Shown in pieces: positions 26,049-39,008 of a stretch of 64,000 bases of DNA. Numbering within the stretch: the stretch's first letter is position 1; each line of letters opens with the position of its first letter. The notes under the pieces are model-generated. The model worked only from the letters and a program-made list of their open reading frames with translations. It was not told the origin of the DNA and did no database searches. Position numbers and translations under genes: made by a program. This stretch comes from Agromyces sp. SYSU T00194 (GTDB lineage: Bacteria > Actinomycetota > Actinomycetes > Actinomycetales > Microbacteriaceae), in the NCBI RefSeq assembly GCF_040496035.1, contig NZ_JBEPJZ010000001.1, positions 1,116,001 to 1,180,000 of the forward strand, read 5' to 3'.

Positions 26049-26383
26049 CGCCTCCCGGCCGATTGCACGGCAGCGGCGACGTCGCCACGCAGTGCCGGCC
26101 AGTCGGCATCGGCGGCGGAGGGAAGGGCGCGGATCACGACATCCATTCCTCGTACCCCCGAGTCCACGAGTTCGCGGCTGGCCGCCTTGAGGCGGCGCCG
26201 GACCAGGTTCCGCCGTACGGCGGTGCCGACCTTCTTCGACACGATGAATCCGAAGCGCGGCTGGGCGTCAGCCGGTGTGCGACGCACGTAGCTCACGGTG
26301 TGCGCACCGACGGACTTCGCACCGCGACGCACCACGAACCGATAGTCATCGGCGCTCGTGATGCGATGCGCGGAAGCGAGCAC
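26045..26383 (-). CDS. rnpA: ribonuclease P protein component
   Basis: The 112-residue basic protein is the protein subunit of RNase P for tRNA 5' maturation. It has the RNR motif region KKVGTAVRRNLVRRRLKAA and the N-terminal substrate cleft (RITSADDYRFVVRRGAKS). The GTG start lies seven bases after the rpmH stop; the stop overlaps yidD. Confidence 0.96.
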   Translation of the reverse strand: MLASAHRITSADDYRFVVRRGAKSVGAHTVSYVRRTPADAQPRFGFIVSKKVGTAVRRNLVRRRLKAASRELVDSGVRGMDVVIRALPSAADADWPALRGDVAAAVQSAGRR

Positions 26384-26389
26384 CGGTGG

Positions 26390-26527
26390 TTACGCGGACA
26401 GTTCGGTGCGACCCTTGCGGCGACGGGCCGAGATGATCGAACGGCCCGCGCGGGTGCGCATGCGCAGGCGGAAGCCGTGCACCTTGGCGCGGCGGCGGTT
26501 GTTGGGCTGGAACGTACGCTTGCTCAT
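26390..26527 (-). CDS. rpmH: 50S ribosomal protein L34
   Basis: The 45-residue protein ([20 protein letters not shown]...) is the canonical L34 with [15 protein letters not shown] and a basic C-terminus. It is the first gene of the minus-strand operon leaving the origin and is served by the promoter at 26628-26656. Confidence 0.98.
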   Translation of the reverse strand: MSKRTFQPNNRRRAKVHGFRLRMRTRAGRSIISARRRKGRTELSA

Positions 26528-26627
26528 TCTGTGCTCCGATTGAAGGGTTCGACTCCGCAGTCGCCGCCCGGAGGGGCGACCGGGAAAGCTGTGGCGGCCC
26601 TGGCAGGGCCTCGCGGTCAACTGATTA

Positions 26628-26656
26628 AAACTACGGCCTCGCGCGCGGCTGGTCAA
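26628..26656 (-). promoter_or_regulatory. rpmH operon promoter
   Basis: On the minus strand TTGACC (26651-26656) and TAGTTT (26628-26633) are separated by exactly 17 bases, about 100 bases upstream of rpmH. Confidence 0.75.
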
Positions 26657-26751
26657 ACCAGAACGCACTGCGAACCGTCGATTATCGCCGATCACTCAGG
26701 TTACGGCATGGAACGACACGCCGAGGGCGTCCGCGGCGGGGGAAATCGCAT

Positions 26752-26780
26752 TTGTCGCACCGGGTGCGATTGGGTACCGT
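26752..26780 (+). promoter_or_regulatory. dnaA promoter candidate
   Basis: TTGTCG (26752-26757), a 17-base spacer and TACCGT (26775-26780). Transcription would start about 26787, with the DnaA-like boxes at 26791-26873 in the 5' leader. Confidence 0.55.
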
Positions 26781-26944
26781 AAACAACCAGTTATCCCCAG
26801 CCTCCGGCGCATGACCATGGGAATCCGGTCGGATCTGCCCACAGGCTGTGGATGAGACTGTGAGTTGTCCACCTCGCTTCGTTCAGCATGTCGACCGGGG
26901 ATCGACGAACGACGCCCGAGGCCACCGACCGATTGCGGGGAATT

Positions 26945-28414
26945 ATGACCGAACAGCCCATTGCCGACGTATGGGCCACGGTCATGGACCGACTCGCTGC
27001 GGACGAGGCCATCACGCCGATGCTGCAGGGCTTCCTGAACCTGGTCGAGCCGAAGGGCATCGCCGCGGGCACGTTCTACCTCGAGGTGCCCAACGACTTC
27101 ACCGCGAGCATGCTCAACCAGAGGATGCGGGTCTCCCTCCTCACCGCCATGGGCGCGATCGAGACGCCGTCGCCCGTCACGTCCTTCTACGTGGTGGTGA
27201 ACCCCGAGCTCGAGCAGGACACGCCCATCACGCCGCAGCCCGTGTTGGCCGGCGCGCATCGCGTGCCCGTCGACGGCCACCAGGCCGTCGTCGGGCAGTC
27301 CGGCTCCGACGGCAACGTCGTCGAGCTCCCCGCCGCACCGCAGTCGGTCTTCGACACGACCAGCGAACGCCCTCGCGACGCGCGCCTCAACCCGAAGTAC
27401 AGCTTCGACAACTTCGTCATCGGACAGTCGAACCGATTCGCGCACGCGGCAGCGGTCGCGGTCGCCGAGGCGCCGGCGAAGGCGTACAACCCGCTGTTCG
27501 TGTACGGCGAGTCCGGCCTGGGCAAGACCCACCTCCTCCATGCCATCGGGCACTACGCGCTCAGCCTGTACCCGGGTATCCGCGTGCGCTACGTCTCGAG
27601 CGAGGAGTTCACGAACGACTTCATCAACTCGATCGCGAACAACCGCGGGTCGTTGTTCCAGCAGCGCTACCGCAACATCGACATCCTCCTGATCGACGAC
27701 ATCCAGTTCCTGCAGGGCAAGGCGGAGACGCAGGAGGCGTTCTTCCACACGTTCAACACGCTCCACGACCACAACAAGCAGGTCGTGATCACGAGCGACG
27801 TCCCGCCGAAGCACCTCACCGGCTTCGAGGACCGCATGCGGAGCCGCTTCGAATGGGGCCTCATCACCGACGTGCAGGCGCCCGACCTCGAGACCCGCAT
27901 CGCCATCCTGCGCAAGAAGGCCCAGTCCGAGCGTCTGCAGGTCCCCGACGAGATCCTCGAGTACATGGCGTCCAAGGTGTCGAGCAACATCCGCGAGCTC
28001 GAGGGCACGCTCATCCGCGTGACGGCCTTCGCGAGCCTCAACCGCACGCCCGTGGACCTGCCGCTCGTGCAGACCGTGCTGAAGGACCTCATCACCGACG
28101 ACGAGGACAACGTCATCGCGCCGGTCGACATCATCACGAACACCGCGGACTACTTCAAGCTCACCGTCGACGACCTCTACGGGTCGAGCCGCTCGCAGGC
28201 GGTCGCGACGGCCCGCCAGATCGCGATGTACCTCTGCCGCGAACTCACCAACCTCTCGTTGCCCAAGATCGGGCAGCTCTTCGGCAACCGCGACCACACG
28301 ACGGTCATGTACGCCAACAAGAAGATCAGCGAGCTCATGAAGGAGCGTCGTTCGATCTACAACCAGGTGACCGAGCTCACCGCGCGCATCAAGCAGAACA
28401 GCCGCTACCGCTGA
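26945..28414 (+). CDS. dnaA: chromosomal replication initiator DnaA
   Basis: The 489-residue initiator has an N-terminal DnaB-interaction domain (MTEQPIADVWATVMDRLAAD) and a linker. The AAA+ domain begins LNPKYSFDNFVIGQSNRFAH with Walker A GESGLGKTHLLHAIG, Walker B IDILLIDDIQFLQGK and sensor motifs (FEDRMRSRFEWGL). DNA-binding domain IV carries the signature NRDHTTVMYANKKI. ATG 26945 follows a GCGGGGAA ribosome-like stretch. An in-frame ATG at 26888 would add 19 residues but has no ribosome site. Confidence 0.97.
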   Translation: MTEQPIADVWATVMDRLAADEAITPMLQGFLNLVEPKGIAAGTFYLEVPNDFTASMLNQRMRVSLLTAMGAIETPSPVTSFYVVVNPELEQDTPITPQPVLAGAHRVPVDGHQAVVGQSGSDGNVVELPAAPQSVFDTTSERPRDARLNPKYSFDNFVIGQSNRFAHAAAVAVAEAPAKAYNPLFVYGESGLGKTHLLHAIGHYALSLYPGIRVRYVSSEEFTNDFINSIANNRGSLFQQRYRNIDILLIDDIQFLQGKAETQEAFFHTFNTLHDHNKQVVITSDVPPKHLTGFEDRMRSRFEWGLITDVQAPDLETRIAILRKKAQSERLQVPDEILEYMASKVSSNIRELEGTLIRVTAFASLNRTPVDLPLVQTVLKDLITDDEDNVIAPVDIITNTADYFKLTVDDLYGSSRSQAVATARQIAMYLCRELTNLSLPKIGQLFGNRDHTTVMYANKKISELMKERRSIYNQVTELTARIKQNSRYR

Positions 28415-28887
28415 TTCCGGCCTCCCCTCGCCGGCGCCCCCGGGTCGCCGGTGATCCGCCATGCCCGCACGGGGTCGCAGGGCACCGTCAGCGCCGCCCG
28501 CGCACGGTGCCCTGCACGCTGTGCACATGTGGATAACCTGTGGAAACCTGCGGATGACACGCAGTGCGACTGTGGACGGCGTCGACGCGCCTGTGGAATG
28601 CGAGCGGATGCCGCGATCGAGCGCCACCCCCGGAATCACGCGCCTCGCACACGCCACTCACAAATCACACGAATGTAGTTCCGCGGAATCCCGAGGCTCC
28701 CACATGGTTATCCACAGTTTCCACACCGGTTAACGCTGTTAAGAACTCTTCTTCTCCATCCCACTTCCGACAACCTTCACTGCACAGACCGGCCGATCGA
28801 GCGCGTGCGGGTTCGGTTCACTCGCCCTCGACGGCTGTCCCACTAGCATTGGAGCCACCAGCGATACGACCACCGACGGGAGAGCGC
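28415..28887. other. candidate oriC (dnaA-dnaN interval)
   Basis: This 473-base gap has the best DnaA boxes of the window: perfect TGTGGATAA (28528-28536) with TGTGGAAAC (28539-28547) on the left, and perfect TTATCCACA (28708-28716) with GTTTCCACA (28717-28725) on the right. The pairs form an inverted arrangement around weaker TGTGGA-containing 9-mers (28571, 28592). An AT-richer stretch with GTTAAC and GTTAAGAA (28729-28745) borders the right pair and could be the unwinding element. Gene orientations diverge from here. A TAGCAT hexamer at 28844-28849 may be a dnaN -10. Confidence 0.85.
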
Positions 28888-30039
28888 GTGAAGTTCCAGG
28901 TCAACAGAGACGTCTTCAGCGAGGCCGTCTCGTTCGCCGTGAAGCTGTTGCCGCAGCGCACGACGCTCCCCATCCTCAGCGGCGTGCTCATCGAGGCCGG
29001 CGAGGACGGGCTCGTGCTCTCCTCGTTCGACTACGAGGTCTCGTCCAAGACGGAGATCGCCGCCGACGTCGAGGAGGCCGGCACGGTCTTGGTCTCCGGA
29101 CGACTGCTCGCCGAGATCGCCAGCCGCCTGCCCAACGCACCCGTGCGCTTCGTCACCGATGAGGGGCGCATCACCGTCAGCTGCGGCTCCGCCAGCTTCA
29201 CGCTGCTGTCGATGCCGGTCGAGGAGTACCCCAGCATCCCCGAGGTCGGCGAGCAGTCCGGCCTCGTTCCCGCCGAGGAGTTCGCCGCGGCGGTCGCCCA
29301 AGTCGCCGTCGCCGCGTCGCGCGACGACGTCACCCCCGTCATCACCGGCGTGCAGCTCGAGGTCGCCGAGACCAGCCTCGGCCTCGTCGCCACCGACCGC
29401 TACCGCGTGGCCGTCCGCCAGGTGGAGTGGGACGGAGGTTCGGTCGCCAGCGGCGGAGACACGCTCACCGCCCTGGTCCCCGCGCGCACCCTGCAGGAGG
29501 TCGGCAAGACCTTCGGGCACTCGGGCAACATCTCCGTGTCCATCACCAGCCGCGACGACCGCGAGCTCATCGCCTTCACGGCCGACAAGAAGACCGTGAC
29601 GTCCCTGCTGATCAAGGGCAACTTCCCTCCCGTCCGTCGCCTGTTCCCCGACGACGTCCAGAACTACGCGGTCATGAACACCGCCGACCTCATCGAGGCC
29701 ACCCGCCGCGTGGCGCTCGTGCTCGAGCGGGAGGCCGCGCTGCGGTACACGTTCGGCGAGGACGGACTCACCCTCGAGGCGATCGGCAGCGAGCAGGCGC
29801 AGGCATCGGAGACGATCGACGCGGTGCTGACGGGCGACCCGACGGTCGTCTCGCTCAAGCCCCAGTTCCTCCTCGACGGACTGGGCGCGGTGCACTCGGA
29901 GTTCGTGCGCATCGCGTTCACCAAGACCGACAACCCGAACAAGCCCGGGCCCGTGCTCATCACGAGCCAGACGTCCCGTGAACAGGCGGGCTCCGACAGC
30001 TACCGCTACCTCCTGCAGCCGAACCTGCTGCTGCGCTGA
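28888..30039 (+). CDS. dnaN: DNA polymerase III beta sliding clamp
   Basis: The 383-residue ring-forming processivity clamp begins (GTG) KFQVNRDVFSEAVSFAVKLL, and the first domain continues RTTLPILSGVLIEA. Three clamp folds are covered, and the C-terminus VLITSQTSREQAGSDSYRYL plus LLQP matches the family ending. A GGGAGAG site lies before GTG 28888. It follows oriC and starts the dnaN-gnd-recF-dciA-gyrB run. Confidence 0.97.
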   Translation: MKFQVNRDVFSEAVSFAVKLLPQRTTLPILSGVLIEAGEDGLVLSSFDYEVSSKTEIAADVEEAGTVLVSGRLLAEIASRLPNAPVRFVTDEGRITVSCGSASFTLLSMPVEEYPSIPEVGEQSGLVPAEEFAAAVAQVAVAASRDDVTPVITGVQLEVAETSLGLVATDRYRVAVRQVEWDGGSVASGGDTLTALVPARTLQEVGKTFGHSGNISVSITSRDDRELIAFTADKKTVTSLLIKGNFPPVRRLFPDDVQNYAVMNTADLIEATRRVALVLEREAALRYTFGEDGLTLEAIGSEQAQASETIDAVLTGDPTVVSLKPQFLLDGLGAVHSEFVRIAFTKTDNPNKPGPVLITSQTSREQAGSDSYRYLLQPNLLLR

Positions 30040-30101
30040 TCCCGAGCCCCGCGCGGGCCGGGAGGGGGTCGCGGCGGCGCGACCAGGTATCAGGAGCGAA
30101 C

Positions 30102-30992
30102 ATGCACATCGGAATCATCGGCCTGGGCCGGATGGGCGCGAACATGCGCGCCCGGCTGCGCGAGCACGGCCTGGAGGTCACGGGCTTCGACACGAACCCC
30201 GACGTCAGCGACGTGGCGAGCCTCCAGGACCTCGTCGAGGCGGTGCCGGCGCCCAGGGTGATCTGGGTGATGGTGCCGTCGGGGCACGTCACCGACGGGG
30301 TCATGGCCGACCTCGCCGACCGGCTCGACGCCGGCGACCTCGTGATCAACGGCGGCAACTCCCGGTACACCGACGACCTGCGCTACGCCGATGCGCTCGC
30401 CTCCGAGGGCGTCCGGTTCGTCGACGCCGGCGTCTCCGGCGGCGTGTGGGGCGACCGGTACGGCTACGGGCTCATGGTCGGCGGCGCCGACGACGACGTG
30501 GCGCGTGCGATGCCCGTCTTCGACGCGCTGCGTCCGGAGGGTCCGCGGGAGGAGGGCTTCTCCCACGTCGGACCGGTGGCGGCCGGCCACTACGCGAAGA
30601 TGGTGCACAACGGGGTCGAGTACGCGCTGATGCAGGCCTATGCCGAGGGGTACGAGCTCCTCGCGAAGCGCTCGGATCTCGTGACCGACGTCGAGGCGGT
30701 CTTCGCGGGCTGGCAGCGCGGCACGGTGGTGCGCTCCTGGCTGCTCGAGCTCCTGGTGCGTGCGCTCCGCCAGGACCCCGAACTCGACGACATCAAGGGC
30801 TACGTGGAGGACTCGGGCGAGGGCCGCTGGACCGTGGACGAGGCCATCGACCAGGCGGTACCGGTGCCCACCATCAGCGCGGCGATCTTCGCACGCTTCG
30901 TCTCCCGCCAGGAGGACTCGCCGGCGATGCGCGCCGTCGCGTCGCTGCGCAACCAGTTCGGCGGGCACACCGTGAAGCCGGCAGGGGAGTAG
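30102..30992 (+). CDS. gnd: 6-phosphogluconate dehydrogenase, short form
   Basis: The 296-residue enzyme oxidatively decarboxylates 6-phosphogluconate in the pentose phosphate pathway. The Rossmann motif MHIGIIGLGRMGANMRARL, the substrate loop VDAGVSGGVWGDRYGYGLM and the catalytic Lys/Asn in HYAKMVHNGVEYALMQAY are present. The length (about 300, not 480) marks the short, usually NAD-preferring GndA-type class. Its place between dnaN and recF is a conserved actinobacterial feature. AGGAG precedes the ATG. Confidence 0.95.
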   Translation: MHIGIIGLGRMGANMRARLREHGLEVTGFDTNPDVSDVASLQDLVEAVPAPRVIWVMVPSGHVTDGVMADLADRLDAGDLVINGGNSRYTDDLRYADALASEGVRFVDAGVSGGVWGDRYGYGLMVGGADDDVARAMPVFDALRPEGPREEGFSHVGPVAAGHYAKMVHNGVEYALMQAYAEGYELLAKRSDLVTDVEAVFAGWQRGTVVRSWLLELLVRALRQDPELDDIKGYVEDSGEGRWTVDEAIDQAVPVPTISAAIFARFVSRQEDSPAMRAVASLRNQFGGHTVKPAGE

Positions 30993-31003
30993 CGCACCAC
31001 CCC

Positions 31004-32227
31004 ATGCACGTGACCCGCCTGTCCCTCACGGATTTCCGCAACTACGCGCGCGCCGAGCTCGAGCTCGAGCCGGGCGCCACCGTGTTCGCGGGGCGCAACG
31101 GGCACGGCAAGACCAACCTGGTCGAGGCGATCGGCTACCTGTCCACGCTCGGCTCGCATCGGGTCGCCACGGACCAGGCGCTCATCCGCGCCGGTGCGGA
31201 CTCGGCGATCGTGCGCGCGCTGCTCGCGCACGCGGGCCGCGAGGTCCTCGTCGAGGTGCAGCTGAACCGCGGCAGCGCCAACCGGGCGCAGGTCAACCGC
31301 AACGGCGTGCGCACCCGGGAGCTCCCGCGGTACACGCACTCGGTGCTGTTCGCCCCGGAGGACCTCGCGATCGTCCGCGGCGATCCGGGTGTGCGTCGCC
31401 GCTTCCTCGACGACCTCCTGGTGCAGCGCATGCCCCGGATCGCCGGCGTCATCGCCGACTACGACCGCGTCCTCCGGCAGCGCAACTCCCTGCTCAAGTC
31501 GGCGCGCTCCAGCGGGCTGAAGCAGGCCCAGCTCCCGACCCTCGAGATCTGGGACGAGCGACTGGTCGAGCTGGGCACCGAACTCATCGACCGTCGCGTG
31601 GAGCTGGTCGCCGAACTCGGCGAGCCGCTGCGGGATGCCTATCGGGCCATCGTCGACGACGACCACGCGCCGCGCCTCGAGCCGCGCCTGTCGATCGACG
31701 GTGCCGACGAGGAAGCGGACCTCCTGCGCACGAGTGGCGCCGGCGCGGCCGACCCGCCCGCTCCGGAGGCATCCGACACCGCATCGCGGTTCCGCGCGAC
31801 CCTCGCGCAGCTGCGCGCGAAGGAGCTCGAACGGGGCATCACCCTCGCCGGGCCGCACCGTGACGATGTCCTGCTCGAACTGAACGGTCTGCCCGCCAAG
31901 GGGTACGCCTCGCACGGAGAGTCGTGGTCGTTCGCACTCGGCCTGAAGCTCGCGTCTGCGGAGCTGCTCCGGAGGGATTCGGCGACGGGGGACCCGGTGC
32001 TGATCCTCGACGACGTGTTCGCCGAGCTCGATCGCGGCCGCCGCGAGCGACTGGCCGCCGCGATCGCGGGCTTCGAGCAGGTGCTCGTCACGGCAGCGGT
32101 CATCGAGGACGTGCCCGACGCGCTCGCCGGCCGGATCGTGCGGATCGAGCGCGGGGCGGTCGTCGGTGGTGCGGCGGAGGATGATGGTGTCACGGACGAT
32201 GCGAACGCGGAGGTGCACGATGCCTGA
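31004..32227 (+). CDS. recF: DNA replication and repair protein RecF
   Basis: The 407-residue SMC-like ATPase of the RecFOR gap-repair pathway begins HVTRLSLTDFRNYARAELEL. It has Walker A FAGRNGHGKTNLVEAIGYLS, the FAPEDLAIVRGDPGVRRRFLD motif (ABC-like), and signature/Walker B regions SHGESWSFALGLKLASAELL and VLILDDVFAELDRGRRE. It starts 11 bases after gnd and overlaps the next gene by eight bases. Confidence 0.96.
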   Translation: MHVTRLSLTDFRNYARAELELEPGATVFAGRNGHGKTNLVEAIGYLSTLGSHRVATDQALIRAGADSAIVRALLAHAGREVLVEVQLNRGSANRAQVNRNGVRTRELPRYTHSVLFAPEDLAIVRGDPGVRRRFLDDLLVQRMPRIAGVIADYDRVLRQRNSLLKSARSSGLKQAQLPTLEIWDERLVELGTELIDRRVELVAELGEPLRDAYRAIVDDDHAPRLEPRLSIDGADEEADLLRTSGAGAADPPAPEASDTASRFRATLAQLRAKELERGITLAGPHRDDVLLELNGLPAKGYASHGESWSFALGLKLASAELLRRDSATGDPVLILDDVFAELDRGRRERLAAAIAGFEQVLVTAAVIEDVPDALAGRIVRIERGAVVGGAAEDDGVTDDANAEVHDA

Positions 32228-32729
32228 GGTGCCGGCCGGTGCTCCGGCGGATGCGACGAGCGAAGCCGTCCGCGTGTACCAGCACTTCCGCGAGGTGTTC
32301 GGCGGAGTGCCGCCGTCGCGGCGTCGCCGCCGTGCCGACGAACCGCGTGGTGCGAGCGCCCCGTTCGGCGCCGGGCGCGAGCCCCGGGCACTCGGCGACA
32401 CGCTCGACGCGCTCACGACCGAGCTCGGCTGGAGCTCGCCGCTGGCCCAGCAGGAGCTCCTCTCGTCGTGGGCCGAGGTCGCCGGGGAGGAGACCGCGAG
32501 GCACTCCGAGCCGGTCGGACTCGAGCACGGCGTGCTCACCGTGCGGTGCGATTCGACGGCCTGGGCGACACAGCTCCGCATGATGCGCACGACCATCGCC
32601 GCGCGTATCGTCGACCGGTACCCGCAGGCGGGTGTCGAGAGCATCCGCTTTCAGGGGCCGGACGCCCCATCCTGGAAAAAGGGGCCCAGATCGGTTCCAG
32701 GCCGGGGTCCACGCGATACCTACGGTTGA
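32220..32729 (+). CDS. DUF721/DciA-like protein
   Basis: The 169-residue protein has a DUF721 domain at about residues 55-145: LGDTLDALTTELGWSSPLAQ, SWAEVAGEETARHSEPVGLE, GVLTVRCDSTAWATQLRMM. DciA homologues are helicase operators that load DnaB; this function is established for some bacteria and inferred here. It sits between recF and gyrB as is usual in actinobacteria, overlapping recF by eight bases. The N-terminus is an Arg-rich linker. Confidence 0.88.
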   Translation: MPEVPAGAPADATSEAVRVYQHFREVFGGVPPSRRRRRADEPRGASAPFGAGREPRALGDTLDALTTELGWSSPLAQQELLSSWAEVAGEETARHSEPVGLEHGVLTVRCDSTAWATQLRMMRTTIAARIVDRYPQAGVESIRFQGPDAPSWKKGPRSVPGRGPRDTYG

Positions 32730-34853
<2,124 letters not shown>

Positions 34854-34885
34854 TCGAGCGCGACGACGAGGACTGAACGACACAT

Positions 34886-37487
<2,602 letters not shown>

Positions 37488-37495
<8 letters not shown>

Positions 37496-37892
37496 CGTCG
37501 CGGACAAGCTCGCGAGGAAGTCCTCGCGTCGTACCCCGGCCAAGCAGGTGCGCCTGCGGCTGGTCTACATCGACTTCTGGTCGGCGCTGAAGCTGTCGTT
37601 CCTGGTCGCGGTCTGCATCGCGGTGATCAACATCGTCGCCACGTTCCTCGTCTGGACGGTGCTCAACTCGACCGACATCTTCACAATGGTGAACGACCTC
37701 GTGCAGGACATCGCCGGCACCGCCGGCGACCTGACCGCCTTCCTGTCGCTCGGGAACATCATGGGCTTCGCCATCATCGTGTCGCTGCTGAACCTCGTCG
37801 TGACGACCGCGCTCGGCGCGATCATCGCGGTGCTGTACAACCTCAGCGTCAAGGTGACGGGCGGCATCCTCGTCGGATTCACGAACAACTGA
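37488..37892 (+). CDS. DUF3566 membrane protein
   Basis: The 134-residue protein has a basic cytoplasmic N-terminus ([19 protein letters not shown]) and two membrane segments ([19 protein letters not shown] and [20 protein letters not shown]). It matches DUF3566, encoded after gyrA in actinobacteria, where homologues bind DNA or cytoskeletal proteins near the origin in some studies; function here is inferred. ATG 37488 overlaps gyrA, indicating co-translation. tRNA-Ile begins 53 bases downstream. Confidence 0.9.
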
Positions 37893-37944
37893 CTCGATTC
37901 GTGAATCGGACTCCGGTCGGGTAGTCTGTCACTCGGCCAATTTC

Positions 37945-38018
37945 GGGGCTATAGCTCAGGCGGTTAGAGCGCTTCGCTGATAACGAAGAGGTCCGAGGTT
38001 CAAGTCCTCGTAGCCCCA
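37945..38018 (+). tRNA. tRNA-Ile (GAT)
   Basis: The 74-nt cloverleaf has acceptor GGGGCTA/TAGCCCC, D arm GCTC/GAGC, anticodon stem CTTCG/CGAAG with loop CTGATAA (anticodon GAT), and T arm CGAGG-TTCAAGT-CCTCG. CCA is not encoded. Its standard position is after gyrA/DUF3566. From nt 25 onward the gene is part of a direct repeat duplicated at 39009. Confidence 0.97.
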
Positions 38019-38136
38019 CTCCACAATTGCACACCGGGTGCCGCGCTCACGCGGCGCCGCCGGGGGCCTTAGCTCAGTTGGTAGAGCGCCTGCTTTGCAA
38101 GCAGGATGTCAGGAGTTCGATTCTCCTAGGCTCCAC
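37969..38136 (+). repeat. direct repeat copy 1: tRNA-Ile 3' part plus tRNA-Ala
   Basis: This 168-base segment runs from nt 25 of tRNA-Ile to the end of tRNA-Ala. Its first 82 bases are identical to 39009-39090. A short spacer then differs, and the tRNA-Ala parts differ at four positions. Confidence 0.93.
38063..38135 (+). tRNA. tRNA-Ala (TGC)
   Basis: This 73-nt cloverleaf has acceptor GGGGCCT/AGGCTCC (one G-T pair), D arm GCTC/GAGC, anticodon stem CCTGC/GCAGG with loop TTTGCAA (anticodon TGC), and T arm AGGAG-TTCGATT-CTCCT. CCA is not encoded. All invariant positions (T8, T33, TTC of the T loop) are intact, so this is the functional copy. Confidence 0.97.
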
Positions 38137-38166
38137 AGTTCACCTGCACCGGCACCGCCGGGCGAA

Positions 38167-38877
38167 TCAGTACAGCTGCCTCCACGTGATGTCGTTGTCG
38201 ACGACGGTGTTTCCCGCACCCGGGGCCGCCGGCTGGCTCCCGCTCGACGTGCCGGCGTTGTTCGCGGACAGCCACACCCCGCCGATCGCGACGACGTTGT
38301 TCACCGCATAGGCCGTGCTGGACTGCCAGGGGGTGGTGGTGCCCTGGGTCAGCATGCACTGGGTCTCCGCCGCCGGGAAGGCACCGTCCTGCAGCGGCGC
38401 CGACGCGTCCGCCGGTGCCAACAACGTCTCGAAGCTGACGCCGCCGTCGATCGTGTAGGTCAGCGCGAGCGTCGCACTCGGGTTGCTGACGGCGTTCTGC
38501 GTGAGGAGCGCGACCCGCGGGTAGGTGGTGTTCGCGGCGACACCGAACGGGTTGTTGGAACCGACGCAGCTCGGAAGGTTGACCGCGCGGACCGAGCCGA
38601 GGTTCTCGCCGTTCAGCGTCGCCTGGGTGATGTTGACGATGACGGGCACGTTCGAGGCGTTCACCACGCTCAACAGGAAGACGTGACCCCGGTATGCGGC
38701 GTTCGCGTTGCCCGGCAGCCTGCAGGCGAGTGCGCCGAAGGTGATGGCCGATGGGCTGCTGCTGGCCGCGACCGCCGGGACGGCGGCGGCGATCGCGATG
38801 GCAGGGACCGACCAGGCCATGGCCGTGGTGACGGTGCGTCGGTTCATCGGGGCGTCCCCGGACCGGAGGTTGCTCAT
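38167..38877 (-). CDS. secreted protein with Tat-type signal and C-terminal carbohydrate-binding-like module
   Basis: The 236-residue protein has a twin-Arg N-terminus (MNRRTVTTAMAWSVPAIAIA, then AVPAVAAS), suggesting Tat export or a related signal. The middle is Ala/Asn/Val/Thr-rich beta structure without a recognised family. The last 55 residues follow the aromatic pattern of small chitin-binding or tail-fibre modules (WQSSTAYAVNNVVAIGGVWL, then TVVDNDITWRQLY). It is transcribed against the tRNAs and bracketed by the direct repeats at 37969 and 39009. ATG 38877 or 38847 are both possible starts. Composition is less GC-rich than neighbours. Confidence 0.75.
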   Translation of the reverse strand: MSNLRSGDAPMNRRTVTTAMAWSVPAIAIAAAVPAVAASSSPSAITFGALACRLPGNANAAYRGHVFLLSVVNASNVPVIVNITQATLNGENLGSVRAVNLPSCVGSNNPFGVAANTTYPRVALLTQNAVSNPSATLALTYTIDGGVSFETLLAPADASAPLQDGAFPAAETQCMLTQGTTTPWQSSTAYAVNNVVAIGGVWLSANNAGTSSGSQPAAPGAGNTVVDNDITWRQLY

Positions 38878-39008
38878 GGTGATCGGCCTCTCTGCGCTCG
38901 AGCTGTGACGGTTCACCAGCTGCGGCAACGTGCGTACCGAACGACGCGAGACAGCTGTCGGCCACGACAGTCGTGAACATACCTCATCACCCGGGAATCC
39001 CACGTGAG

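Larger units (their letters stand above)
26528..26944. other. rpmH-dnaA intergenic region with DnaA boxes
   Basis: This 417-base divergent regulatory region holds the rpmH promoter and a hairpin in its leader (GGCCCT/AGGGCC, 26596-26610), and a dnaA promoter candidate. DnaA-box-like 9-mers are TTATCCCCA (26791-26799), TGTGGATGA (26847-26855) and TTGTCCACC (26865-26873). The boxes lie just downstream of the dnaA promoter, fitting DnaA autoregulation. Confidence 0.7.

Noticed and set aside
37899..37927. Promoter for tRNA-Ile (TAGTCT with an upstream TTCGTG)
   Set aside because: The -35 match is poor and the pair may be chance; the tRNAs could be co-transcribed with gyrA-DUF3566.
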